DNA of 64,000 nucleotides from Sipunculus nudus (Eukaryota; Annelida; Sipuncula; Golfingiida; Sipunculidae): NCBI GenBank assembly GCA_026874595.1, contig JAPPUL010000073.1, forward strand, positions 1,325,973-1,389,972, read 5' to 3'. Every line of letters starts with the position of its first letter. Position 1 is the first letter of the stretch. Positions 37,232-46,915 of this stretch are shown here, piece by piece. Under the pieces are notes generated by a model. The model was not told the origin of the DNA. It searched no databases and saw only the letters and a list, made by a program, of their open reading frames with translations. Position numbers and translations under genes: made by a program.

Positions 37232-38221
37232 TTATATATTTGGATTTATAATAACCCGTCCGCTTTGCTTTCCCTCAAGCATTAACCTAACCTCGCTTTC
37301 AATATCCTTAAGACCACATTCCTTACGCTCAAGAAGGGACATGTCAAATTTCCAATTAACTGCAAGGCGTTTCCAAAGCTCATATCGTTGGGCAATGGGG
37401 TGGGATTGGGATGTTATACCAAGTAGGTTAACTCCCCTAAGAATAAAAGGATATATAGTGCTTTTAATATCAGTAGAACTTACCATGCCAGATATTGCAA
37501 CACAAGCCTCCTGCATACAAGCTTTAAGGATATTAACAAGTATATCACCACCAACACAATCTATAACTCCTGCCCATTTTTCTTTTACAAGAGGCGGTTT
37601 TGCAATGACCTCATCTCGACCAATAACCTCACGTGCTCCAAGAGACAGTAGGAAATCTTTTTTATTAGCTTTGCCGCTAAGCGCAACAACATCATAACCA
37701 AGTCGGGCAAGAATAGCAACAGAAAGGCTTCCAACTCCACCAGTTGAGCCAGTAACAAGTACAGGGCCCATAGAAGGACCAAGACCATTACGTATACATT
37801 TTTCAATACTAAGTGCCGCAGTAAAACCCGCAGTCCCATAAGTCATAGCATCGAAAAAGCTAAGCTCATCAGGTTTTTTAACAACCCAATCAAAAGGCAC
37901 TACAATATACTCAGCAAAACCTCCCGGAGTATTCATCCCAAGGTCAAAACCAGTAACAATAACTTCAGCAGAAACTTTAAATAAAGGACTCTTACTCTCA
38001 ACAACAACTCCAGTAGCATCAATGCCTGGTGTATGTGGATAGTCTTTAGTAATCCCTTTGTGTCCTGAACAAGATAGTGCGTCTTTGTAGTTTAGTGATG
38101 AGTATTTTACACGTATTAGGACCTGTCCACGCTCAAGCTCTTTTGTATCCTTTTCTTCGACACTTAAAGTATAGGTATTATTTTGTGTTTCGTTTACAAC
38201 GAGAGCTTTATATTTAGGCAT
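37232..38221 (-). CDS. acuI: YhdH/YhfP-type quinone oxidoreductase (acrylyl-CoA reductase-like)
   Basis: A 329-residue medium-chain reductase without zinc ligands. Motifs are SSLNYKDAL, PHTPGIDATGVV, FDLGMNTPGGFAEY, VTGSTGGVGSLSVAIL (NADPH site) and GVIDCVGGD. The AcuI group reduces acrylyl-CoA to propionyl-CoA, giving a link to acyl-CoA metabolism, but other YhdH proteins have unclear substrates. It lies 29 bp after pcrA's start side on the same strand and is probably expressed with it. The symbol is by similarity only. Confidence 0.85.
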   Translation of the reverse strand: MPKYKALVVNETQNNTYTLSVEEKDTKELERGQVLIRVKYSSLNYKDALSCSGHKGITKDYPHTPGIDATGVVVESKSPLFKVSAEVIVTGFDLGMNTPGGFAEYIVVPFDWVVKKPDELSFFDAMTYGTAGFTAALSIEKCIRNGLGPSMGPVLVTGSTGGVGSLSVAILARLGYDVVALSGKANKKDFLLSLGAREVIGRDEVIAKPPLVKEKWAGVIDCVGGDILVNILKACMQEACVAISGMVSSTDIKSTIYPFILRGVNLLGITSQSHPIAQRYELWKRLAVNWKFDMSLLERKECGLKDIESEVRLMLEGKQSGRVIINPNI

Positions 38222-38228
38222 GATATTT

Positions 38229-38262
38229 GGGCATTATGCATTATGCATTATGCAATATGATA
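38229..38262. repeat. Tandem 7-8 bp attatgc repeat
   Basis: Three to four copies of gcattat/attatgc lie just upstream of the acuI-like start, in the divergent promoter region shared with the chemoreceptor. ATGCAT-type palindromes arise from the unit. Confidence 0.65.
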
Positions 38263-38461
38263 TAGAAAACCAATTAGATAATGATTAATAGTAACAAAAG
38301 TAACAAAACTAGATTAATAATCAAGTCAGTATTTTAAATGGTGTAAACTTTTTTTAAAGGTCTTGTGTTTTAAGTAATAAAGGGAGCTTTAAATAACTAA
38401 AGAATCTAAAGTTAAAGTTTTATATAGTTAAAGTTTAATATAAGGAAGAGGTTTTATAAAA

Positions 38462-40471
38462 GTGCCAAGACTTTTAAAGTCAAAACTGCCATTTATTTTT
38501 CTAAACGTATTTAGTGTGGTGCTTGCATCTATTCTTATCTACGCAACATATTATATGTTAACAACATATAAAACACTGCTTTTATATAAAGAGATAAAAA
38601 AGTCCTACGAGTCAAGCCTTTACAGGGCAATAGAAACATTTAGTATATACACAAAAACAAAGGATACAAAAGATATGGTTTTGAGTAAAAAATATCTTGA
38701 TAACGCCTTAAACTACATAGGAACGATAGGGGATTTTGATAATATATATAAGAGTGCAGATGAAGAGGAGCTCCTTGATCTTTTAATTTTGGTATACGAA
38801 AATATTCTGACAGAACAAAGGATAAAGGAGCTTATAAAATATACAAGTAGGATATATAGACTATATGAGGGAGAAGAAGATTTTATAAAGGTATTTCAAG
38901 GCTATAAACTACTCTATGAATATACAAAAGAGTTACAAGAGGATATAAATGGCTATGTACTTAAGCAGAGCAAAGGCAAAGAGGGAAAAGCGTTAGAAGC
39001 TTTAGAGGAGGATAGACTTAAGGAAATAGGTATTACTTTATCTAAAATACACGCTGAAGGGGATGAATTGGACAAGTCGTTGGAGGGTCTTGTAATAAGG
39101 TCGTATAAATATTTAATAAGTAGCGCACTTGTAGTATTAGTATTTTTAATATTGGTTCCTGTTATACTCTATATATTGTGGCGGCGGCGGATAGAGAGTT
39201 CTCTAATAAGTTTATATAATTATATGTTAAAAAGCTATAAAGAGAATAAAGTGTCCTTGAACGAAGTGGCTATGGAAAGTCGGGGTGGGTTTTTGGATAT
39301 GGAGTTTATCGATGTAGGAGATGCTTTAGAAGGTGTTGGGGGTGGAGTTAATGGGGAAAGAAAGGGTGTTAAGAGATTTATAGAAGCAGTTTATAGGAAT
39401 GGGAGTTTGGAACATAAGTATAATTTTCATGAAGTCAGGGATATATTTAGTGATGTTTTGACTAAAGCGGCAAGTATGTCAAGCGACATGAAATTACTTT
39501 ATGGTGGAAGGGAGAAGCTAAGAACAACATTTACGGTATTATTTGAAAAGACAAATAGACTTTTAAAAGGAGTTGTAGTAGAAACGGGGGAGATTTCAGA
39601 CTCTCTTAAGAAGCTAGATACAGGACTTATAGGACTTGAGAAGTCATTTATAAAGGTATTAGATTACACAAAGAAAACCTATGAAGGAGAAACGAGGCGA
39701 GTAGATTCTCTTTATGGAGCAAAGCGGCTTGCAGAGGGGGTATATAAATCACTTGCAAGCACATTAGCACTTGTAGGTGATAAACTTGACAGGTCGCATG
39801 AATTTTACAAGGGAGCGAGTGTAGTAGATAAGGAGATACGAGATACCGTAAGCATAATAAAGAAAGTCTCAGAATCAGCACATGTAATATATGAATTAAT
39901 AAATGTGATAAACGTGATAGCAGAACAAACAGACTTACTTGCTATGAATGCGGCAATAGAGGCAGCACATGCAGGCGAAGCAGGGCGTGGATTTGGGGTG
40001 GTATCGGAAGAGATAAGAAAGCTTGCGGAGAACACAGCAAAGAATTCACAAGAGATATCACGTTCACTTGATGAGATAATAGTAGATATAAAAGCGTCAG
40101 AGGAGATAACGCGGGATACAGGGGAGGTGATATTAAATTTATTTAGGAATGTGAAGGAGGTTTTAGAGAGTATGTTTTTGATGCGAGATGGCATGTCAAA
40201 GAGCTTAGAGGATAGTAAAGAATTAATAGAGATATTGCTTAGCGGACGGGAGAATATGGAATTAGGGGATAGGGGGAAACTCGATATAAAAGAGCAAATA
40301 CAGAAGATAGAAGAAGGAGTTAGGGAGGGAATAAAGATGCTGGAGCAAACAAAAGAGCGAGTAGACGGATTAGTAGGCAATGCAAATATATTGTTTGAGG
40401 TATTGTCGCGTGGATATGATGATGTATGGGTAGACTTTACAACTCTTGATAAGAGGGAGGATCTTAGGTAG
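38462..40471 (+). CDS. Methyl-accepting chemotaxis protein
   Basis: A 669-residue receptor. One membrane helix lies near residues 12-33 and another near 217-240, bracketing a roughly 180-residue helical periplasmic sensor domain. No clear HAMP domain follows the second helix. The signalling hairpin tip is unmistakable: [23 protein letters not shown] followed by [22 protein letters not shown]. The start is GTG with AGGAAGAGG upstream. Ligand is unknown. Together with the PilZ protein it implies a motile cell. Confidence 0.93.
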   Translation: MPRLLKSKLPFIFLNVFSVVLASILIYATYYMLTTYKTLLLYKEIKKSYESSLYRAIETFSIYTKTKDTKDMVLSKKYLDNALNYIGTIGDFDNIYKSADEEELLDLLILVYENILTEQRIKELIKYTSRIYRLYEGEEDFIKVFQGYKLLYEYTKELQEDINGYVLKQSKGKEGKALEALEEDRLKEIGITLSKIHAEGDELDKSLEGLVIRSYKYLISSALVVLVFLILVPVILYILWRRRIESSLISLYNYMLKSYKENKVSLNEVAMESRGGFLDMEFIDVGDALEGVGGGVNGERKGVKRFIEAVYRNGSLEHKYNFHEVRDIFSDVLTKAASMSSDMKLLYGGREKLRTTFTVLFEKTNRLLKGVVVETGEISDSLKKLDTGLIGLEKSFIKVLDYTKKTYEGETRRVDSLYGAKRLAEGVYKSLASTLALVGDKLDRSHEFYKGASVVDKEIRDTVSIIKKVSESAHVIYELINVINVIAEQTDLLAMNAAIEAAHAGEAGRGFGVVSEEIRKLAENTAKNSQEISRSLDEIIVDIKASEEITRDTGEVILNLFRNVKEVLESMFLMRDGMSKSLEDSKELIEILLSGRENMELGDRGKLDIKEQIQKIEEGVREGIKMLEQTKERVDGLVGNANILFEVLSRGYDDVWVDFTTLDKREDLR

Positions 40472-40550
40472 GAGCTTCTCTATCATATAAATTTGGTTTC
40501 AAACTAACCTGCGAGAATTATATTCACAATTTGATATCTCAGACAATAAC

Positions 40551-40650
40551 GAAGTTAACGAAAACGAAGTTAACGAAAACGAAGTTAACGAAAACGAAAT
40601 TAAGAATAACGAAGTTAAAACGAAGTTAAAACGAAGTTAACAATAACGAA
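40551..40650. repeat. Degenerate 15-bp/11-bp repeat array
   Basis: Three perfect copies of gaagttaacgaaaac are followed by a degenerate copy, two 11-bp shortened copies (gaagttaaaac) and one more 15-bp variant. Each unit carries GTTAAC. Confidence 0.9.
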
Positions 40651-40757
40651 GACGATATAAGAGTTATTGTAATTGCTCAAGCCCTAATTGCTTAAGATAT
40701 TTTGTGTGTGAAGGTATAAATATATTAGACGCAAAGTTACTTAAAAACAATACGCTT

Positions 40758-40991
40758 GCTGACAAACTGAGCTGACAAACCGAGCTAACAAACCGAGCTA
40801 ACAAACTGAGCTAACAAACTGAGCTGACAAACCGAGCTAACAAACCGAGCTAACAAACTGAGCTAACAAACTGAGCTAACAAACTGAGCTAACAAACTGA
40901 GCTAACAAACTGAGCTAACAAACTGAGCTAACAAACTGAGCTAACAAACCGAGCTAACAAACTGAGCTAACAAACTGAGCTAACAAACTGA
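40758..40991. repeat. Eighteen-copy 13-bp minisatellite
   Basis: Exactly 18 head-to-tail copies of gctaacaaactga occur, with only two variable positions (A/G at 4, T/C at 11). Copies 2-5 and 6-9 have the same variant order, showing a 52-bp block duplication. No spacers separate the units, so this is not a CRISPR. It is non-coding and lies downstream of the chemoreceptor gene. Confidence 0.97.
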
Positions 40992-41248
40992 AAGGTAAAA
41001 AGAGTAAATAAACAATGGATAAAGGCAATATTGCTTCGCTTTAGAACTTGGAAGGCAATCCGGACTGAATGATAAGAAATGACAAGAGTTGCTAAGCATT
41101 TAACCTTCATGAAAAAATGGAGTTTGAAAGTATAGATTAGATAGACAAGTTCAAAACAAGCATAATCATTTATGTGTACAGAAGGAGGAGGATGGCTTTA
41201 GGAGGATGGCTTTCGGCTTAACTTTAATCTACTATATATCATAAAATA

Positions 41249-42025
41249 TCATAAACGCAAACCGCCATCAAGCTCTAACGTTCTGCCCGAAAAGTAATCA
41301 TTACTAATAATAAAATTAACAGCTTGTGATAATTCTTCTAACTCCCCAGTACGTTTTAATGGAATATTTGAGACTAGTTTTAAATACGCCTCTTTTTTCA
41401 TAGATTCTACGAGTTTAGTTTTAAACACTCCGGGAGCTATAGTTGCAACACGTATATTGTAACGAGATAGTTCTTTTGCCCAAGTCACGCTTAAGGCCGA
41501 TACCCCGGCTTTCGTAGCTGAGTAGTTTGATTGCCCTATATTACCTGCTTTTGATACGCTAGATATATTTATTATAACACCAGGGGTCTTAGTTTTTATC
41601 ATTGTTTTTGATGCCTCGCGACCACACAAAAATACTCCAGTTAAATTTATATCAACTACCTCTTGCCACTCTTTTAGTGTCATGTAATTTAATATCTTAT
41701 TATCTTTTGCTTTAACCAAAAGAGCGTCTTTAATAACTCCTGCATTATTAATAAGCCCATTTACCCTCCCAAATCTATCTAAAGCCGTTGCAAACATCTT
41801 TTCTACAGCTTTTTCATTCGTTACATCGGCTACTACTGTTTCTATATTTTTATCCTTTTTATTTTTATCCTTTTTGCTAATTATATCTTTTGCATAAATT
41901 AATCCAGACTCATTTATATCAGCTATAATAATATTAGCTCCTTGGGATGCTAAAGAAGAAGCTATTCCAAAACCAATTCCTTGTGCTGCTCCGGTTATTA
42001 CAAATGTATTGTCTTTAATTTCCAT
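41249..42025 (-). CDS. SDR oxidoreductase (FabG-like), last gene of TRAP/CoA operon
   Basis: This 258-residue classical SDR has the cofactor motif TGAAQGIGFGIA, NNAGV, INISSVSKAG with the catalytic Ser, and YSATKAG (YxxxK). The C-terminus GRTLELDGGLRL is typical. The Asp in ADINES suggests NAD rather than NADP. It overlaps the ligase gene by 11 bp and probably oxidises a hydroxyacyl-CoA or related intermediate of the imported acid. The exact substrate is unknown. Confidence 0.92.
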   Translation of the reverse strand: MEIKDNTFVITGAAQGIGFGIASSLASQGANIIIADINESGLIYAKDIISKKDKNKKDKNIETVVADVTNEKAVEKMFATALDRFGRVNGLINNAGVIKDALLVKAKDNKILNYMTLKEWQEVVDINLTGVFLCGREASKTMIKTKTPGVIINISSVSKAGNIGQSNYSATKAGVSALSVTWAKELSRYNIRVATIAPGVFKTKLVESMKKEAYLKLVSNIPLKRTGELEELSQAVNFIISNDYFSGRTLELDGGLRL

Positions 42026-43562
42026 TATACATCTTCTTTAATTCATGTTTTAGTATTTTCCCAGCTATATTGCGTGGCATATCTTTTATAAATATAATAT
42101 CTTGCAATCTTTGATATTTGCTGGCAACATTTTCATTAACCCAATCCAGAAGTTCTTTTTTATCTATTCTTATGAGTGGCTTTAATACCACAAAGGCTAT
42201 AGGTACCTCTCCCCATTTTTCTGACGCTATTCCTATCACAGAAGATTCTAAAACATCTTTATGAAAACTAATAACTTCTTCAATATCAGCAGGATATACG
42301 TTTACCCCTCCAGAGAGAATCATGTCTTTTTTACGACCTGATAGAAATAAATAGCCATCTTTATCAAGATAGCCTAAATCTCCTGTATAAATCCAGCCAT
42401 CTTTAATCGTTTTCTCAGTTAGTTCTTTGTTCTTGTAATATCCATTCATAGTTACAGGACCACGACCTATAATCTCTCCTGTCTGTCCACAAGGTAGCTC
42501 TTCCCCATTATTATCAACTATCTTTGTTTTAAACCCAACAGGCGGCGTCCCAACTGATTTTGGCTTTTTGGGCGCATCTTTTCTATCTAATATCGAAATA
42601 AACCCTTCCGTCAAACCATATAATTCATAAAATCTATTAGGAAGCAAGTTTATTAATTTATTTTTATCTTTTTGCATCAATGGAGCACCAATAGTCATAA
42701 GCATTTCAAGAGAACTTAGGTTTTCTTTAGTGGCATTAGGACTTTCCAATAATGCAACAATTTGTGAGGGGACCATTATCGTATGCGTTACTTTATATTT
42801 CATAATCGATTCTATAACTTCTTCTGCTTCAAAACTCTCATGTAATATATATGTAGCCCCAAGATAAAATGATGGCAGCAAATCTACAAATGCTCCATTG
42901 AACACTATAGAGCCACTGTGTAGTACAACGCTTTCTGGGCTCATCCGAAGCGCAAGACCAAAACAAAGACAATAATTACTTCGTACTTCGTGAGTATGTT
43001 CTATCCCTTTAGGCACTCCTGTTGTCCCGCTGCTGAATATTATATTGAATAAGTCCTCTGCCTTGACTCCTTCTGTAGCTGGGGGAGTGGCTTTTGCATT
43101 TAATATGAAATCTTTATAATTATCTTTATTGCTATTATCTTTATTGCTATTATCTTTATTGCTGTCTTTATTGCTGTCTATTAGTACATATTTCTCAATA
43201 AGAGGTAATTCATTTAAGTGATTATTAATATTGTTAAAAGAATCTTTTTTTAGGAAAACTATTTTAGCATCAGAGTTTTGTAATAAAGAGATTATACCTC
43301 GTTTTTGCAATAAATGACTTAGAGGTACAATTACAGCTCCAATAGAGACACTTGCCCAATAAAGCGTTATTAATTCTAAACAATTAGGTAGTATTATAGC
43401 AACTTTATCACCTTTTTTAATGCCAAATGAAAGCATAGCATTTGATAATTGATTTACCAGTTTTGCAAAGTCTTGCCATGTGTATTTTTTATTAGCAAAT
43501 ATTAATGCAGTATGTTTTGTATTGTGTTGTGCGTGATGATTTATTAATGAATCTAAAGTCAT
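42015..43562 (-). CDS. Acyl-CoA ligase (AMP-forming)
   Basis: A 515-residue ANL-superfamily enzyme that activates a carboxylic acid to its CoA thioester. Motifs are IIFSSGTTGVPKGIEHTH (P-loop), YGLTEG, YTGDLGYLDKDGYLFLSGRKKDMILSGG (A8 hinge region), and the catalytic Lys near NIAGKILKHEL. It resembles fatty-acid or aromatic-acid CoA ligases. Residues near 130-150 contain NKDNS repeats from a 15-bp coding minisatellite, an insertion that is not in the family. It lies between the thiolase and SDR genes. Confidence 0.94.
   Translation of the reverse strand: MTLDSLINHHAQHNTKHTALIFANKKYTWQDFAKLVNQLSNAMLSFGIKKGDKVAIILPNCLELITLYWASVSIGAVIVPLSHLLQKRGIISLLQNSDAKIVFLKKDSFNNINNHLNELPLIEKYVLIDSNKDSNKDNSNKDNSNKDNYKDFILNAKATPPATEGVKAEDLFNIIFSSGTTGVPKGIEHTHEVRSNYCLCFGLALRMSPESVVLHSGSIVFNGAFVDLLPSFYLGATYILHESFEAEEVIESIMKYKVTHTIMVPSQIVALLESPNATKENLSSLEMLMTIGAPLMQKDKNKLINLLPNRFYELYGLTEGFISILDRKDAPKKPKSVGTPPVGFKTKIVDNNGEELPCGQTGEIIGRGPVTMNGYYKNKELTEKTIKDGWIYTGDLGYLDKDGYLFLSGRKKDMILSGGVNVYPADIEEVISFHKDVLESSVIGIASEKWGEVPIAFVVLKPLIRIDKKELLDWVNENVASKYQRLQDIIFIKDMPRNIAGKILKHELKKMYNGN
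43117..43178. repeat. In-frame 15-bp minisatellite within the ligase gene
   Basis: About four 15-bp units (ctttattgctattat and variants) add NKDNS blocks to the acyl-CoA ligase without changing frame. Confidence 0.85.
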
Positions 43563-43577
43563 AATTCCAAATTCAAG

Positions 43578-44732
43578 TTAAATTCTTGTTAATATGGATG
43601 TGTAACTAGTAACGCCAGAGCCTCCCATATTATATATCCCGCCTCTTCTGGCATTATTAACTTGCATAGCTCCCGCCTCTCCTAACAATTGTTTTGCAAC
43701 CATTACATGCATAGATACTCCTGTTGCCCCAACAGGATGGCCTTTTGCTTTTAGTCCGCCAGATGGATTAACTGGTAATTTACCATCTTTGTATGTCCAG
43801 CCTTCTTTTATGGCAATCTCTCCAGATCCAAAAGAAGTTAAGCCCATAGCTTCATATTGCATAAGCTCTGCAACAGTAAAACAATCATGACTCTCAACTA
43901 AATCAAGATCAGAAAGTGATAGCCCACTACTATTGAATATCTTTTCCCATGCCATAGCACAGCCTTCTAGCTTACTCATATCACGCAAGCTCATAGGTAG
44001 ATAATCATTAACATGTGCAGTCGCTGTAACTTCAACCTTGCGAGACAAGCCTTTTGACAAATTTTCATTCGTCAATACAAGTGCAGCTGCTCCATCTGAT
44101 ATTGGAGCACAGTCAGTTCTTTTTAGCCTTCCGGATACTATTGGGTTTTTCTCTGATATATTACTACAAAACTTATAATCAAAGTCTTTTTGTAACTGAG
44201 CATATGGATTTTTTAAGCCATTTTGATGATTTTTCTCGGCAATCAGCGCTAAAGCTTCAGATTTATCGCCATATTCTTTAAAGTAAATATCTGCAATATA
44301 AGCAAATACGTCGGCAAAACTTCCAAGTTTTCCTTCTTCCTTTACATAGGAGGCTCTTGCCAAAATCCCACCAGGGTTAGTCGAACTCGTCATCTTTTCT
44401 ACCCCCACAACTAATGCCCTTCTAACTTCTCCACTTCGTATCGCTCTAACCCCAGCTTGTACAGCAGCGCTGCCAGAAGAACAGGCATTTTCTAAACGAT
44501 GTATCGGCTTGAAACGAAAATCTGGTTGATTTTGCATGACAAGGGAAGAAGTAAAACCTTGATTTACAAATCCTTCATTAAAATGTCCAAGGAATATTTC
44601 ATCAATGTCTTTTGCATCTACACTCGCATCCTCTAATGCATCTTCTACAACAGCTTTAATTAAATCTTCTAAATCTTTATCTTTGTGACTTGCAAATTTA
44701 GTATGTCCAAATCCTATTATATGAGCTTTCAT
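43578..44732 (-). CDS. Thiolase, SCP-x/acetyl-CoA acetyltransferase type
   Basis: This 384-residue thiolase begins with IIGFGHTKFASHKDKDL. The catalytic Cys lies in ENACSSGSAA, and the second active-site segment reads GGLKAKGHPVGATG with the His. The usual C-terminal CxG cysteine is replaced, as NMGGSG is seen. SCP-x-type thiolases act on branched, steroid-side-chain or other unusual acyl-CoAs. The OB-fold (DUF35) partner frequently found next to such thiolases is absent. It is in an operon with TRAP transporter and ligase genes. Confidence 0.92.
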   Translation of the reverse strand: MKAHIIGFGHTKFASHKDKDLEDLIKAVVEDALEDASVDAKDIDEIFLGHFNEGFVNQGFTSSLVMQNQPDFRFKPIHRLENACSSGSAAVQAGVRAIRSGEVRRALVVGVEKMTSSTNPGGILARASYVKEEGKLGSFADVFAYIADIYFKEYGDKSEALALIAEKNHQNGLKNPYAQLQKDFDYKFCSNISEKNPIVSGRLKRTDCAPISDGAAALVLTNENLSKGLSRKVEVTATAHVNDYLPMSLRDMSKLEGCAMAWEKIFNSSGLSLSDLDLVESHDCFTVAELMQYEAMGLTSFGSGEIAIKEGWTYKDGKLPVNPSGGLKAKGHPVGATGVSMHVMVAKQLLGEAGAMQVNNARRGGIYNMGGSGVTSYTSILTRI

Positions 44733-44757
44733 AATAATCTCCTTAACAAAAAAAAAA

Positions 44758-46116
44758 TTAATAAGTAACAGATGGTAGCCAAGTTACTATCATTGGATAA
44801 TATAAAACAATTAGTATCGCTATAACTTGTAGGATTATAAATGGTATAACTCCTTTATAAATATCTGTAATTGTTACCTGATCAGGGCAGACTCCTTTAA
44901 TATAAAATAATGAGAAGCCAACGGGCGGCGTTATGAAAGATGTTTGTAAGCACATCGCAAATAATATTGCAAACCAGGTAAGATTAAACCCTAAACTTTC
45001 TATAATAGGAGACACTAAGGGTAGAATAATTAAAGTTAGTTCTACCCAATCTAAGAAAAAGCCAAGTATAAAAGTAGTAAACAATATAAATGCTAAAACA
45101 TTAATTGGTGAAAGCTCAAGCCCTAATATTGCTTGCTCAATAACCTCATCACCTCCAAGACCACGTAAAACTACAGAGAATGCTGTTGCACCAATAAATA
45201 TTGCAAATATAAAGGCTGTTGTCTTTGAAGTTTGATATAATGATTCTTTAATAGTTTTTAGATTAAGCTTTTTATTTATTAAAGCAAGTAATAAAGCCCC
45301 CGCAACACCAACTCCTGAGGCCTCTGTTGGAGTTGCAATGCCAAAAAAAATAGACCCGAGTACCATGAAAATAAGAAAAGCTGCAGGTATTATAGCAAGT
45401 AGTATGTTGTACATGAGTTTTAGTGAGATTTTGCCACTCTCAACAGCCGGTGCCGCTTCTGGTTTTAACCATGCATAAATTATTACATAAGCAGTATACA
45501 AAGCAGCCAATAAGAATCCGGGAAAGAAGGCTCCCATAAATAAATCCCCAACAGATGCATTCGGATTTGATATTTGATCGGCCATTAATACCAACATAAT
45601 AGACGGTGGTATTAATATACCTAATGTCGCGGCTGAACAAGTTGTCCCTACAGATAAAGTCTTGCTATAACCATTCTTTAACATTATTGGTAAGGCTAGC
45701 ATTCCTAATAACACAACAGAAGCCCCAACAATCCCTGTTGATGCTGCTAGTAAAACTCCTATGAATATAACTGTAACAGCATAGCCCCCTCTTATATTCC
45801 CAAACAATTTAACTGCATTATCCATTAGCTTTTCAACAATACCTGAGTTGTTAAGAATTATTCCCATAAGAATAAACATTGGCAGTGCTATTAATGTTTC
45901 TTTGTTTATAATGCCCCATAAGCGTTCTGGAACAAGTTCTATACTACTATTCCACGCAAACCATAGTTCACTGCCAAACCCCTCAACCAGAATATGACCT
46001 ATAGTTGCAAAAATAACTGCTGTGCCTGCCAGCACCCAGGCTACGGGATAGCCACTTAAGAGTAGTATTATAAAAGTTAAGAACATGGCTATGACCATGA
46101 TTTCTTCAAGACCCAT
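44758..46116 (-). CDS. dctM: TRAP transporter large permease
   Basis: This 452-residue DctM-family protein has about twelve to thirteen membrane helices. Family signs are SGYPVAWVLAG, MFILMGIILNNSGIVEKLMDN, ASTGIVGASVVLLGML, and GFFLDWVELTLIILPL. It belongs to the group paired with TakP/mannitol-chloroaromatic-type solute receptors. It overlaps dctQ by 11 bp. Uses a sodium gradient to import an organic acid delivered by DctP. Confidence 0.94.
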   Translation of the reverse strand: MGLEEIMVIAMFLTFIILLLSGYPVAWVLAGTAVIFATIGHILVEGFGSELWFAWNSSIELVPERLWGIINKETLIALPMFILMGIILNNSGIVEKLMDNAVKLFGNIRGGYAVTVIFIGVLLAASTGIVGASVVLLGMLALPIMLKNGYSKTLSVGTTCSAATLGILIPPSIMLVLMADQISNPNASVGDLFMGAFFPGFLLAALYTAYVIIYAWLKPEAAPAVESGKISLKLMYNILLAIIPAAFLIFMVLGSIFFGIATPTEASGVGVAGALLLALINKKLNLKTIKESLYQTSKTTAFIFAIFIGATAFSVVLRGLGGDEVIEQAILGLELSPINVLAFILFTTFILGFFLDWVELTLIILPLVSPIIESLGFNLTWFAILFAMCLQTSFITPPVGFSLFYIKGVCPDQVTITDIYKGVIPFIILQVIAILIVLYYPMIVTWLPSVTY

Positions 46117-46690
46117 GCTGATGACTCCCTTTTGACTTTTCGTTTAGAGTGTAAATGCATCTATAAAGCCTAGACAAGGCGGCTAGGAATAATAAAAAGA
46201 AAGAGATAGGGATAAACAATTTAACTGTCCATCTGTAAGGCAAGCCTCCAGGAGATACTGAGCGCTCGCTAGATACATAGGAATCTAGAAAATATGGTAT
46301 TGAATCTAGTAAAACTATTGATAAAAACGGCAACAATAAAATTACACTCCCTATAATTTCAAGCCATAGCTTTTTCTTATTCGAAAAGTTTTCATATAAG
46401 ATACCAACGCGTACATGGCTATCATCTATAAAGGCAAAACTAAGACCAATCAACCAACAAATCCCATACAAATACCATGACAGCTCTTCAAGCATAACCA
46501 AACCACTTTCAAATATATAACGCAAAATTACACTGCATATGATAACTAAAGCCGTCAATAACCATAACCATGAGGCTCCCTTCCCTATCTTATCAATAAC
46601 AGAATCTATACCAGAAGTTGTTTTACTCGCTTTTATAACAAGATGTTTTGCAGGAAGTTCATTTATATTTATATCATGCTCTTTGCTCAT
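46106..46690 (-). CDS. dctQ: TRAP transporter small permease
   Basis: A 194-residue DctQ protein with four membrane helices and a soluble N-terminal tail of about 40 residues. The family pattern EELSWYLYGICWLIGLSFAF is present, followed by DSHVRVGILY and VSPGGLPYRWTVKLFIPISF. It forms the membrane unit with DctM. Confidence 0.93.
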   Translation of the reverse strand: MSKEHDININELPAKHLVIKASKTTSGIDSVIDKIGKGASWLWLLTALVIICSVILRYIFESGLVMLEELSWYLYGICWLIGLSFAFIDDSHVRVGILYENFSNKKKLWLEIIGSVILLLPFLSIVLLDSIPYFLDSYVSSERSVSPGGLPYRWTVKLFIPISFFLLFLAALSRLYRCIYTLNEKSKGSHQHGS

Positions 46691-46734
46691 TACTTAAACC
46701 CAGAATTTATTAATTTAATAACTTTTCTATTCAA

Positions 46735-46774
46735 TATCTAAATATCTAAATATCTAAATATCTAAATATCTAAA
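46735..46774. repeat. Five tandem copies of an 8-bp unit
   Basis: tatctaaa is repeated five times in the dctP-dctQ spacer, just upstream of the dctQ start on the minus strand. Confidence 0.85.
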
Positions 46775-46855
46775 TATTTCATCCAATCTCATTCCTTTTT
46801 AAATAGTCCCCAATAAAAAAAACTTCTTATCTAAAAAAGAATAATAGAATTTATT

Positions 46856-46889
46856 GCTGTACGAGATCTATAAGCAAATCTCATACAGC
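46856..46889 (-). terminator. Stem-loop between dctP and dctQ (possible attenuating terminator)
   Basis: A 12-bp stem (GCTGTACGAGAT against ATCTCATACAGC, one mismatch) has a 10-base loop and lies 27 bases after the dctP stop. On the minus strand a T-rich stretch follows. Such a structure would let dctP be expressed more strongly than the permease genes. Confidence 0.65.
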
Positions 46890-46915
46890 TATAAAGCGAT
46901 TATAAATCAGAGCGA

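Larger units (their letters stand above)
40472..41248. other. 777-bp gene-free block between chemoreceptor and SDR genes
   Basis: No reading frame with coding character is present. The block holds two minisatellite arrays (listed separately), then AT-rich unique sequence with a duplicated aggaggatggctt near 41183-41210. No terminator hairpin with a T run was found. Confidence 0.7.

Noticed and set aside
40758-40991. Possible CRISPR array
   Set aside because: Units are 13 bp, directly adjacent with no spacers, and there are no cas genes nearby.
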